Positions 49,501 through 62,103 of a stretch of DNA of 64,000 nucleotides are shown piece by piece. Location of the stretch: NCBI GenBank assembly GCA_003342895.1, contig PTFA01000029.1:2231951-2295950 (forward strand), given 5' to 3'. The DNA is from Casuarius casuarius. Lineage: Eukaryota > Chordata > Aves > Casuariiformes > Casuariidae. The position numbers were made by a program, and so were the translations under genes. Numbering within the stretch: position 1 is the stretch's first letter; each line of letters opens with the position of its first letter. The notes beneath the pieces were generated by a model. It did not search any database, had not been told where the DNA came from, and saw only the letters and a program-made list of their open reading frames with translations.

Positions 49501-52500
49501 GGCAGTCCATGTAACTGTTACCTCCTGCTATCTCACACCCACCCTCAAAGCAGCCAGTTACTATCAGTGATCAGATGGAGAAGAATAACATCCCATGTGG
49601 AAATTTTTCTGTTTAAGAAAATGTTGAAGTCTCAGGTGCAACAGCACATTTTATGCTGTCACGGCTGATCCTTGGTGGTCTCTGGTGGTGGAAGACCGCA
49701 CGCCTGTCCAGGAGATCCACGGCTCTGAGTCGCGGGGCCGGTCAGAGAGCTAAGGCTGCATGTTCAGTCAGCCCACAACGGCCACCTGCTTCAGGACTCC
49801 TCACCAACTCGGGAAGACAAACTTGCCCTGCTCTCACGTAGCCCACAGATATTACAAAAATGAGACTAGGCTCGCTGAGAAATGCTTCACCAGAACCTCC
49901 TTCTCCTGCAGCACGTTTCCTTGGCAGTCCAAGTGCTGGCACGTGGCACCCGCTGACTGCGGGGCTGCCTCATACGCGCTTGGCCCTCACTGACCACCCG
50001 CACCAGCAGGCCCGTGCCTCCAGTGGCTACCTTCTCCCTGGGGTAGTAGCAAGGTGAGAGAAGGTGCCAGAAGGCTTCACAGCTGCCTGCTTTTCCATGC
50101 TTAACCAAAGATGCCAGAAAGTCTCCTTCCCAGAGAGGCTGCACAAGCCTGAACACCAAACCAATGGAGAGGGAGGAAGGGGCAATGCCCATCTGAGCTG
50201 GAGCCATTTCCCCTTCCAGCCATCACCAAGCTAGAAGCCAAGAACGCTTTCAGAGAGGAGGACGTCCACACCAAAGCACATCCAGACCATGCAGCCCTCC
50301 TGCCCCTCTGCACACGCGGGCAGGGGTCACCCTGCAGTGCTGCTGTGAGAGACACCACGAAGGAAGGCTTTTATTGGCCAAAAAATCAGTGACTGGGGCT
50401 ACAATTGCCTAAAAACTAGAGATACCACGTCTGCCTTCCCTTTGCCATGCCCACTGGAGAACTGCTATGCAATAGCTTATATGGCTTTACAATGCTAGCA
50501 AGGACCTGAGGCGTTTCGGTGTTCCGAATTGTGTGAAATACAGAGGAGCCAGCCTGTGCTGGCAAGCGAGGGGAGAGGCTGGAGCCCTCGGCTGAGACAA
50601 GACCCACAGACTTCCCTGGGGAGGTCCTGGAGCACTTTCCTCTGACGTGGAAGTTTAAGAGGTGTAAGTTCTTCCAAACTGTCTCTGTGGGAGAGAAACG
50701 TTTGCGTCTGGGCAATGCTGAAGAAGCAGTTTTGGCTTCAGAAGGAAGAACGGATGCCAGTGGCCAGGATTTCAGACCTGTCTGGAAGGTGTACTCATAC
50801 CTGCTTCTTGTTCTGTAGTCCCAAGCAAGACAACAAGCAGCTTTCTGAATTCGGACAAGAAGAAGCTGCTACAGCACCAGATGACTGCACCTAGACTCCT
50901 GCATGCAGATTCAGGAATGTGAGTAGCAAGGCCTGCTTTTTTCAAGTGCTAAGTTAAGACCCTGCCAGACACTATAGTCAACCCACTTCATCCAGTCCCC
51001 ATGCTTAGATAAAATTTCTTTTCTGCTCTGAAGACTAACAGCCCCTTACTAGCCTCCATTTTCTACCCCTTAAACACCTGCTAAAGGGGAAATATCTAGT
51101 AGGGGAACAGTTTAAGCCTTGTCTGTATTCCAGCTGGTTGATGGCATCAGTTACACTGAAAGAGGTGTTTCAGCAAGCTCTCCTAGAGAGATGCCATTTT
51201 TTACCAGCCAGGGCTGTTCTAAATAATCTCCTCTGTGGGAGCTTCTGTGTTGGCACAAAGTGGCAATTCAGTGTCCATAGCAATGTCTGCAAACAACTCC
51301 TGTCTCTAATCAGCACAGCTATGCTGTCAAAACACAAGTTTCTGCCAGCTGCAGCAGGTAGTACAAGTTGTCACCAAACACCTCTTAATCCAATTTGCAA
51401 TCCATATGGTGAAAGTCATTCCCTCAGCTTCTCTCCCGCATTTGCAGAGATGGCCCATGGGACTTCAGTGCTCCTGCTGTCTCCACATTTGGGCCATTTT
51501 CTGTTCTTATATGACCACACTAGAGCAGGCCATTGGTATCCAAGACTAACTACTGACAGACACAACTCAGGTGGCAGCCTTGAAGGACCAAAAAGCTGGA
51601 TCAATTCACTCAGTCTCTATGGTTTTCAACTCAGAGCAAGCGTTGGGGCCTCCTCTCCCCCTGCGCTGGTAGGCACTGGCATGTGCCAGAGCCGTTGAGC
51701 AATGGGACAAGTTACACAGACAAGGCAATGACACTGGGGCTCTTGTAGTCCTTGGTATGCCCCATTTTGTCTGGGCAATACTGGTCTTTCTAGATGCCAG
51801 TGTGACATTACAGCTTGCCTTATCAAGGGTATTTCTATACACTCATCTCTTCCAGGGTTTTTCCAGGCCCGACTTCTAGAAAAGTAACACAACCAATTTG
51901 CTGGCTTGCTGCTTTGAATCACCAAAAGTCTCCAGTTTTTGTAGTTTAAGCAAACTTTCCAAAAGAACAGGCAAAGGGGTCTGGGGAATAGGGAGAGACA
52001 TAGGTTACTGTTTGTTTAGACAAACAGTAGAGTTTCATGTAGAACAAGAACAAACTAGACATGTTACCTTACGGTGACACTCTTCAGGACCCAACCCAGC
52101 CGTGCAGGAAGGAAACACACATCTGACTCATGGAAAACTGACTTTGGGGAAGGAAGGGGAAAATCACCTCTTTCACTGCTTATTTTGACCACCAGATATT
52201 TCCCCCTTCCTCAGACAATTCCAAGACTTCATCATGCAGAAGCAGGCTATTACTTTGAGTATGAGTTTTCAAAACTATCCATATGACCAAAGAGTCAGAA
52301 GTTCTTGAAAACACTTTTCTGACACCTTTTGGGCAGAGAATAGGCAAACCCAAGGCTTGAAACACGGGAAGACTTTTGTTTTGTTTTGTTTTAAATCCCT
52401 CCTGCAATTCTTACAAGAGATGGTCCTAGCACCCCAGTGGGGTTTCAAGCCAGGTGTATGTCCACACAGCACCCTCTGTGGACCACAGCAAGCGCTCTTC

Positions 52501-54150
52501 ATCCTCGCTCTCAACTGCTCTGTGCTCTGAGAGCTGGCACTCTGTTCCTGTCATCTTCAGTAATGTATTGCCTTCCAGGGGAAAGCATGCTATAAAGCTG
52601 TAGTTGCCTTCTGTGACCTGTCTCACAGAAGAAATCTTCTATAAAAACTCATTCTTGCCAGGAACAGCATAATGTATCATTCCAATTATGATTCATTGCT
52701 GGGGGAGGAGGAGCACGGAGGTGAAGGGAGAATCAGTGTTATTCTTCATGTTTAAAGTGATTTGTTTCTTCTCCACCTATCCCACTACACTGAAATGACA
52801 GAAGTGTCAAGTTTGAACAGCACCAAACAAAATTTGGAAAAAGGATCAGCTCTAGGAATAGCAAAGGCTGCTGTTCCTTAAGGAGAGGTCTGCTTTAAGG
52901 TGACCCACTTCATTGAACTTTCTTTTTTCTTGTCTTCTATTAATGTTTTCTTGTGTGCCCCAACAAGAAGATGTGAAGAGCTTCGCCTGACACAGCCTCA
53001 AGCGCTGGCTGTGGGAGTACAAGTGGAAAACCCGAGGTGCAGGGCAGGGGATGCCAGAGCATCCAGAGTCACTTACAAGCAGTTGTTGTAGCAGAAGTGC
53101 ACATCCACCTCAGCACATCCTGAGCACAGCAAAAATGGTATTTTTTTGCCACCCTTCCCTCTCACCTTCCTGCATTTGCCATTTGGTTTGTGTCTCATTA
53201 ACAAAAAAAAAAAAAAAGGAACTGCCACACAATACAGAGCTCTGTAGCAAGCACTTTGCTTCACCCACACCCTCCATGGCCTTTCCAGCGACTTTAGACT
53301 ACCTGCTGCAACCCCCACCATCTGCTGCCTGGCCAGGGTGTACTCCCTTTCAGGTATTGTCCCAGCACCTGCAGTGCAGTTGCTTTTGTTGTGGTAACGC
53401 CCAGGAGAAGCTCTCAAGGCAGCACCTCCAGCCCTACGGGGCACACAGCCGAACAGCCCTCCTTCCAAGGGCAGCAGCTTGGCCAAGGGCCCGTCTGTCA
53501 CCATTGCCCATGCCCTGATGCAGGCCATAGGTTTGGTCTTGCCTGTGAGCACAGGCAGCACGTTCCCACATTGCTAAACCAGGTGTTACCGTTGCAGAGT
53601 GAAGTGAAAGAGGAAAAATGGGAATTTCAGTAAGAAAGAGGTGACAAGGAAGGGAAGGAACAGGAAATGGAAGGACAGAGACCAGTGCAATCCTTGGTAA
53701 AAATGACATGCTTTATACATCACAGTGTCTTCACCATTATGCTGAATCTGAAATGTAGTGGAAATATTATTGCTTCCATGATTTCAAAACCCTGTGCTAC
53801 TTCTACCTACAACACTGTGTTCCACGACGCAAAACATACAGCTTATATGTATTTCTGAGTTGGGAAGAGAAGGTTTACTAATGACACTGGAGAAGAAGAA
53901 AAAAAAAATCTTGGACTCTTGACATTGACAGTTTATTCTAACCAAGACTTCATGTGGAAACTAGAATCCTGTTAAAACATAAGGCAAGTTTCCTGTGAAT
54001 AGGAAGGCAAAGTGTGAAAATAAAGGTCTATCAGGTGCACATGAGTGTAAAGCACTAAAGAGCCAGGCGTATCAGTGAGTACACAGAAGCATAAGGATGC
54101 ATTTTTATCCTGTTTGCAAGTAAACACCAGTCATTCAAATTCAACACAAC
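46561..54150. other. Interval between AMN start and TRAF3 3' end
   Basis: No recognisable gene. 46.5-49.2 kb is GC-rich, with a 461-codon plus-strand open frame (46937-48322) overlapped by minus-strand frames of up to 149 codons and showing no known domain. 49.3-53.7 kb is of mixed composition, with a 186-codon plus-strand open frame (51138-51698) of no recognised family. It also holds purine runs (about 47041-47062) and A homopolymers (about 53201-53217). Confidence 0.6.
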
Positions 54151-54184
54151 AGGTTTTTTTAAAAAATATGATTTCCTACTTAGA

Positions 54185-54201
54185 TTTATTTTTCCTTTAA
54201 T
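54185..54201 (-). terminator. Candidate distal poly(A) signals of TRAF3
   Basis: On the minus strand ATTAAA (54201-54196) is followed by AATAAA (54190-54185), a paired arrangement common at strong 3' ends. An A/T-rich then GT-containing stretch follows. The assignment to TRAF3 rests on strand and lack of an intervening gene. Confidence 0.4.
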
Positions 54202-56254
54202 AACACAGTTTAGCATTTCAGAGTTTTGCATTCTACACTCTTACACAGTCCTTGTTTACTAGCATTTAAACACAAAAAGACATAGCAAGACCTCCAAACA
54301 CAAATAAATACAAAAACACAATATACAATAAACTGAAATACAACATATAATAATGCTATTGAGAAATTAAGACATGTTGCTAATTCTTTTTTTATTATTA
54401 TTATTTTAACAACATGGTTATTGCTGAGCAATAAATTATACATTTTAAAGTCATTTTTTCCCCTAAAAAAAAAATAAAGAAAAAAGACGAGAACCACTGG
54501 TTACCAGATCACTTGCACTGTATTCTTACAGCTATTGATAATTAAGACAGGTAGAATATACACAATCAAATGAGGTTGGCCTTCTTTGGTCTTTGTTTTT
54601 GATCATAAACTGAACACAAGTGTACCGTTCACTGAAGAGTATGAGATTAAAGAAATGGTTACACAAGTTTTAAACACATTAATTTGTACATTTTTCTTGA
54701 TCACTGATGTCTTTTCCATAGATATTTCTTACAGAATTTCTTGGAAACAAATGTCAGTTTTAGTTTTCCCAATTACTACGTTGTTCCATGCAACTTAAAG
54801 GTTATCCTACTTGTCTAAGAGAAATGGACCTATGTTTAGCCCATCATCTCCTAATGGGATATTTTTCACAGCTCTCTAGTCACCACTAAGTCATTGGAGT
54901 TTTATACCTTGTAGAAAAAATCCTGAACTTCCCCTATTTTTTTCTATAAAACTGAAAAAATATATAAATCAAACAACAGCTACAAGAAAACAAAAGAGGT
55001 GGATCACATGATGCATCAGCAACAATGGAAGCTTGTACCTTCCCATTCCACAAGTACAGATTATACAACTCTCTGCCAGTGACGCAGGTCATAGTTGGAA
55101 GATGTGTCCTTTCAAATGCGAGCTATATTCAAGTTCAAAGCTCAGAACACTATGCAAGAAAATGACCTTTACGAATGATAATGCTGGTTTATCTCAATAA
55201 CCCTTAGACAGAGTCAAATTTTATCACTACGCATCACACTGCCAGCAATGGAGCGTGTGAACACCGGCATTGCTAAGAAGTTAAAAAGTCCTTGCAGAAC
55301 TGGCAACCAAATTAAAAGCTTAGTTCCAAAGGACCAAAAACACAAACACCACATACAGGCAACAAACCCTTCCCTAAACAGGTAGGTTAGTAAGCCACAG
55401 AGTTGGGATCCAGATTTGAATTTCACATCAAGTCTGGGATGTTTGGATCCAGGATTTTGGTTCAGGCGCTTCTCTGTGAAATTTAGAACTTATTTGAACC
55501 CTAAGGAACTAATCCTAACTTGGAGGGGAGAAAAAAAAAAGAAAAAAAAACACACCACGAACAAAAACACAGCCTAGTATCTACACTAAGATCATGAAAT
55601 GGAAGACAAAAGCTGCAGTCTTGCCCGTAAATTAGAAGAGAAATAGGAATAGTCAGATCCCTTATGTGTTGTATATCTCTGCTCTTCTAAATCTTAAGAG
55701 GATGTCCCTGAATCAGCGTTCCAAAGCTTCCCACTACCCTCATCTATCTGGTGCTTCTCAGCAAAGGCCTGGATTAAAAGGCAGGAAAGAACAGTTAAGC
55801 CCTCCATATTTTGGTTTAAGGAAAAGAAAAAAAAACACAAGAAAAGGTCAGTTGCACTATAGCTGGTAGAACCAAGATTAATCCACTTTAAACTGGTATT
55901 GTTCTCCCTGCTCCGTTAAGAACAGTGTAAGAAGAGACTTATTTCGTTGGGCAATTCTAAACAAGCAGAGCAGGACGCCGACATTTGCTGCTATTATTCA
56001 CGTAGACACATTGTGCTGGCCTTCCACTCTGCAAGTTGTGCGAGGTACAGCTAAGTAGTTAGCAATGCCTGGGCCACCACATACGTACAACCCCAAATCA
56101 TGACAGCTTCTATGTTTAATTCTAGCCCTTACTGTCTTGACATGGGTCTTTAAGATACGTCAACTTGTTTTTCAAGTTCCTTTAAGGGACAAATATATTA
56201 GAAGAGTAAAACTAGTGATTTGAACATAAGACTAGGGAACTGGAACCTCTCATT

Positions 56255-56405
56255 TAGCCCTGGCTCCAGAAGACTCCTTTTGTGACTCTGGGCAAGCCAT
56301 TTCACTTCTCCACCTCAATTTCCTCCAGAAAAGACAAATAGTACTATAAGAAAATGTTTGCAGATGCAAAGTGGTTACTACATTGTACACAGCACTAAAA
56401 CTATT
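56255..56405 (+). repeat. Ancient MIR-like SINE relic
   Basis: The segment cctggctccagaag, then tgtgactctgggcaagccat, ttcacttctccacctcaatt and tcctccagaaaag follows the MIR consensus order (CTGGCTCTGCC..TGTGACCTTGGGCAAGTCAC..CTCTGAGCCTCAGTTTCCTC). It continues with gcaaagtggttac..cagcac, like the MIR 3' part. It is heavily diverged and lies within the presumed TRAF3 3' UTR. Confidence 0.7.
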
Positions 56406-59400
56406 TTTAGACAGACCGAATTCCAGAACTGATTTTTATTGCAGTAGCTATAGTTTCTAGATCAATTAGAATATGGAGGTATTGACTGAACAGAATAGGA
56501 ATTCCAGGAAGAGGTCCAGCTGCTTTTTATCATCTTTTGTTCCCAAATTTAAAAGACTAAATTTGTAATTAACAAGATGCCCATCACTATATTTGTTTAA
56601 AATACATGAATGTCCTAATTAGCTGAATATGAGGAAGGATATGTGTCCTAGATGACATTCCAAGGTCTTCAGAAAGGCTAAGCAAACTGCTCATTTCCCA
56701 TTTGATAAAATGACTTTTTTGCTATATATGCACAGGTCTTCAAACCTGGAGCATGGGAATCTAGTTTGCTCTTAGCCAAGATGCTCCCTTAGCAGCAGCA
56801 AGTTACATTTGCACCACTTGATCAAGTATAACTTGGGGGACAGGGTTTTGTTTCATCACTTCTACGTAAAGACAAGACTTTGCATATATGTGCATGCATG
56901 TCTGTGTGTTTGTGTATGTATGTACCTGCACATATACGAGTATTTTAAAGAGCAAAAAATAAGAGACTAGGTATGCAACCCAAGAATTTTTCCACCTCAC
57001 CTATTTGTATATTTGCATAGTTAAAACGTATCAAGGCATCAATACTGCAGTAACATTTTTCACTCTTCTGAGGTGCAGACAGCTTTTCATGTCACTCCCT
57101 AGGTGCTTCTCTGTCTTAGACCAAACAGCACCATTACATTAAAAAAGAATAAAACAAACGATAAAAAGCAACCCCAAACCCAACCACTGCATTGTTGGTG
57201 AAATGCCTATTCCACATGATGGAATACAGATACGGATAGGTGGTAGCTTTTAAACTCAATCTCAACAACCCGTAATTGTGGCAAGCTGAGAAAAATGAAC
57301 AATACAATCACAACCTAACATTTCATGGGTTCAACACTTAAATTACAACTAACACGGATCTCTGTTATCTTTGCATTTGAGAAATTCACCAGGCACAGAA
57401 ACAGGCACATATCTTCAACTTTCCTTTTCCACATAGGAAAACCCACCGAAAAAGTAAATTACACTGTATTTCGTATTTATAAGACGACTAGCATGTTACC
57501 CACAACATTTTTCCATCAAAATTATGCCACTCTTCCCATTTTCCTATTGCACATTCTCTTTGTGAAGAACAACATTTACAGTACAAGGCTGAAATCAACA
57601 TTGCATAATATAAGTCAGCAGTTGACTTAAGTCAACTTAAGTCATGAAGGTGTACCATGTAGACAGTAACTGAAACAAGACCCCTTTAATTAGATCAGAG
57701 AAGTAATGCAGACATGGTCATGCATAATGATTGCAGGTTGGTCTTTAAACATTGAAATAGTTTCATCCTGTTAAGAATTCGAGACTTTCTAAATAAAGGA
57801 TGCGCACACCCTGAACTGAACGGCATACAAGAAGGGCAACATCCAGCTTCTCATACCTTGGAATCTCCCTAGACAAAGCTGGAAATGGGAGAGGCATGTA
57901 CGTAACTTGGTGGGTCATCACTAAGAAAGAATACCAGCAACAGACTTCAGCTGTACACTGCTAAGAATTACTAAGCAGAAGAAAAAACGGTTCCACTGAA
58001 GAAGTCCTATTCATGGTAATGCAAATACTCCGGGACCCCTGTACACTCATGGCACCCCAAACAACTTGAGTGGGTTTCAAGAGCATATCTGGGGGCACAC
58101 TGTTGCCCTATGAACCATTTTATGTAGACAGTTCCTACAAAAGTTTGGATACCTGGTCAGAATAAAAGGGAAAACAAAAAAGGGCATTTCAGTGATGAGA
58201 GAAAAAGTTTAAATTATTTAAGTGTTGTGTAAAGCACCAGGTATCTTTCTTTTCAATTTAGAGAATATACAGCGGCCCTATTTTCACAAAATGCTACATA
58301 CTCCTTGCTGGAAAGGAGAGGAAACCCATTTCTATGTACACAGTAAGAACTGTACAGAGATGGTCTGCGAGTTCTGCAGAAAAAGGGGTGTTACAGTCAA
58401 GGCTTCAGGTATTCCACAGCAGGCGGTGTTTACATTTTGTAGCAAGATCCTGGATTTCACAGTACGCAGGGTTGGCAAACTGGAAATTCTCTGGCAGCTC
58501 CATGTAGTTTTACAAAATAAGTGCAGTAGGCCTCCGTTTTATTAACTGTGATAAAAAGCATATATGCAAAAATATTTTTATATCGATAGCACATTACTGC
58601 ATTATAAAAGCTGCCCAAGTGAAGCTGAAGATTTTGGCAGCTGGTGCTTTTGGCACTTGGGAGATGTGGAAAGCAGCATAGAGATCTGCGAAATAGGAAC
58701 AGCGACTGATGTTTCTGCTACAGTGATCGGCATTAATATAGTTAGCAGTGTTCATATTTAAACTTCGCTATGAAGTTTCTGAGTCAATATCCCACTAAGA
58801 GGAGATACTCAGATCTCTTAAAGCTACTGGTTTAGGCTGTGTGCAGACTCAGGAAGACTTCCCTATTAGTTTACACTTTTGTCATGTTTCAAAGTCCTCT
58901 TTCAATCATAAAGGCTGGAAACTTTTTCCCCCTCTTTTAAAGGGCCCGGATTTAGAAGCACAATTCTGTCACAGGAGCTGGAAACTGCAGTCACAAATCT
59001 GCAGAATATGCTGGGCCATGCTTATACCAGAAATCTCCAAGTCCCAGATTGAAACAGGATATAAACTCTTTTGAGATGGCCAAACATTTAAGTTTACAAG
59101 ACATGCATTAGCAATGGGAGGAGAGTCCTTTGGACATTTCCACTTGGGAATCCTGTTTTCAGTAAAATTCTGTGATGCACAAACACAAAAGCTCAGCTGC
59201 CTACATTCACAATTATTAAAATGACACAAGTTGAGCGAACCTTCGCCCAAAAGCCTAAGTGATGGGTTTACTTATGCAGCCTGCATAAAACTGCAAGTGC
59301 CATGTAATTATATCTAGAGATATAGACATGGGTATATCTATAGATACTTATCTCTTGTGCAGAATGTCCTCCTTCAGTGCTAGAAGTCAGGGCTAGCACA

Positions 59401-61531
59401 TGCCTCCATATTTTAGCTTGCACCGGTTGACAGCTATGTACCATAAAGGAAATACAGTACCTGGACAATGGAAGGCAAAACAGGAAGACAAGTTGCTACT
59501 GATGGCTCTGACTGTCAGTAGCAGGCAGTATTCTAGCAGGTGCCTGGAAAACCCATGAAGATCACTTAGCATGCATTGTATAATCATAAATACTTCTTGC
59601 AGGCACTGTGTGTGAAGGCACAGCCAAAAAAGACAACAGCAAAGACAAGCTGAAATACAAAGGCATGAATTCAACTGCACCTTAGACAAAAATCGTGACT
59701 ATGCCTCAAAAAGCAGAAACTGACACAACCTGATATTAAAGACTAGGGTGCACCATCTTCTTTCAAGCCCACGAAGGCGAAACACAGTGGTGCAAGTCAG
59801 CTCTGCTTAAGCAGTTCTCAGATTTTAAAAAGCACCACAGTTAGGGTATGTTGCTAGACTTGCTTGTCACAGACTATTAAATAGAAGCAGATGAACACAG
59901 CAGTTGCAATCAGCATGTTTCAGGGCTTGCAAATGCTTTCCGCGGAAGTTCAGGCTGTTACGAGAAGGAAGCCTGTGCATTCCCTGTGAGGATGCTTGTC
60001 TGCTATGAGAAGCTGCCATGAGCGTGTACATTCACAGCCCCACAGATTTCTCACATGAGTCCGTTTAAAGCGATGCCACTTTCCAACCACAGGCATTAGA
60101 GGAAAAATGTCGCCTTCCTTCTCACTGGCCATGGAGGCTGTCTAGTCCAAGCTCCATAGGAGCACTGAGCATAACATTTCGGCACCTGATTCAAGATGGA
60201 TTTCGCCATGGCCAAGCCACAGAAGCTTCAGTGACCAAAAGAAATGGACTTTGGCTTCCATTTTACACATCACAAGGTACCTAAGGGCTCTGAAGATAAG
60301 GCTAAACATTATGCCTGACGTCCAATTAAACTACCATTTCAGATATCAGAATTAATCTGAATAAAAAGCTATGGTTTATAAGCAGCACAGCACATCTAAG
60401 GCACATGTATGCATGCAAGCCACCATCACTGCATTAAGACATTGCTGATTTGTCCTTAAGAAGCAATGGCTGCTAGTACAGAACAAACATACAGGCTTCT
60501 TTTCAGCACTAATCCTCCTCCCCAATACTGAAAATACTATATACTGCTGACAGCATAATGTGCAACATATATAGCTTGATTGGAAAGCATGGGGCAGAAC
60601 TTTAAAAAATGCACAGGATTCCGTTTAGAACTCCAAAGTTCAACAAATGCCCTATTTTAGGGTGAAAACAATTATAAATCTGATAATGATGCACAGCATC
60701 CATGAGTGATTTTTCCTTAATTTTGAAATAGTGTCATTAACTACGACATATATTGTAGGTTTACATTTCTAACGAGAAATAACAGAATTGAATAGTTTTT
60801 TTTCCTATCACAAGTGATAACCAGTGTTTGATATCTTCTATTTTTCTTCCAAGAAATATCAGTCTATCAACAGTTTTAAAATAAAATGTTTCCTGTAACA
60901 ATAGAACTTTAAATAAAAATATGATTTTGATTCAGATACTTTTGAGAAGACATGGATACTTTTCCAAGATCTTCTAACAAAGTAATTATTAAAACAGAGA
61001 CCAGATGAGGCCTTAAAAAGACAATATACTATATTTCAGACAAGATTGCACCTCAGTTTTTCAAATAATATCAGAATTGCAACATTACTTCATCATTTCT
61101 TCTTTTAACATGCTGACAATTTCCAGCTAGCCCACATGTGAACTTTTTTTTTTTTTGAATTCTAGCTTAAAGGAATAAAAGTCAGTAATTTATTCAGCAC
61201 ATACTGTATATGTCTTTTCACCTCCAATTGACTATTGATCTTTAATAAGTTAAAAAAGAAAATCCCCTCTGACCATAATCATTATCCTCATGAGGGATAA
61301 ATGATTCTTCAGAGCTTAAGTGTTTCTAGTTCTATTAAAAAATATACCATGGTATGATTTCTTAATGTGTTGCTACTTTCGCAATTGGACCCTATGCAGT
61401 TATGCCTTCAAACTCTTCCTTCTGTTCCACAAGGTGGTTCTGTGAGCTTTAGGACCTCTGATTGAAGACAAACTGATATAAAACCCCCAAATGGAGTTGT
61501 CTTCTGTTTAATCTGCCTCCCCCATTGTATG

Positions 61532-62103
61532 TCAGGGGTCTGGTAGATCCGATGTATCCACTATGACTTTAATAAAAATAGTATCATCTTTAATATACGT
61601 TCCATTCTCTAGAACAGTTTGAGCCACAAAGACTGGACAGCCAGATGCAATGTTCATTTCTCCAGTTGGCTTCTTGAAACTGCTGCTGTTTGGATCTGGC
61701 TTGAAGGCATCTCCTAAGTGGCGTCGAGACGGTCCCTGATCCATTAGCATAAGAGTCACTTTCTGTTTAAACGGCCAAGGAAGCAATGCATCGTACTCTC
61801 CACGCATTATGACAAAAAACAGCGACAAGTGCGTCCCTTTTCCCATGCCATCTCCATTAAGGTAAACTCTGGCGCACATCTTGTAGCCAAAGTATCCAGT
61901 ATAAAAGGGCTGGCTGTACAAGGACAGAGTCTTCCCCATGACTGCCTCTTGCTTCCGACGTTTATAATCTCGAATTTTCCAAATCAATACTCCATTGTAA
62001 CTGGCAGTTTCTAAAACTTGGAATCTGAGGTCCATGTCAGCCAGCCGAATATCATGAACACTCAGCATCTGATCATGTCTGCTCAGCTGGGTCTCTAGAA
62101 GGC
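61532..62103 (-). CDS. TRAF3: TRAF3 terminal coding exon: MATH domain
   Basis: After the acceptor ttctaatag it encodes (S)LLETQLSRHDQMLSVHDIR and the complete MATH domain, with YTGYFGYKMC, GKGTHLSLFFVIMRGEYDAL, MNIASGCPVFVAQTVLEN and the stop TGA at 61534-61532. The exon begins upstream of the first internal Met; Met in DQMLSV is not a start. Confidence 0.97.

Larger units (their letters stand above)
54150..61531 (-). other. TRAF3: TRAF3 3' UTR (probable, long)
   Basis: AT-rich sequence with no coding signal follows the TRAF3 stop for over 7 kb; human TRAF3 also has a multi-kilobase 3' UTR as I recall. Candidate minus-strand AATAAA signals lie at 61194-61189 (short form), 58543-58538, 56440-56435 and 54190-54185, with an ATTAAA at 54201-54196. 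The most distal pair sits where composition changes, so I take it as the probable end. Transcript evidence is lacking. Confidence 0.45.

Noticed and set aside
60117..60170. A reverse CR1-like 3' end (ctgtctagtccaagctccat).
   Set aside because: Only about 20 bases resemble CR1 and the rest does not follow; too short to support.
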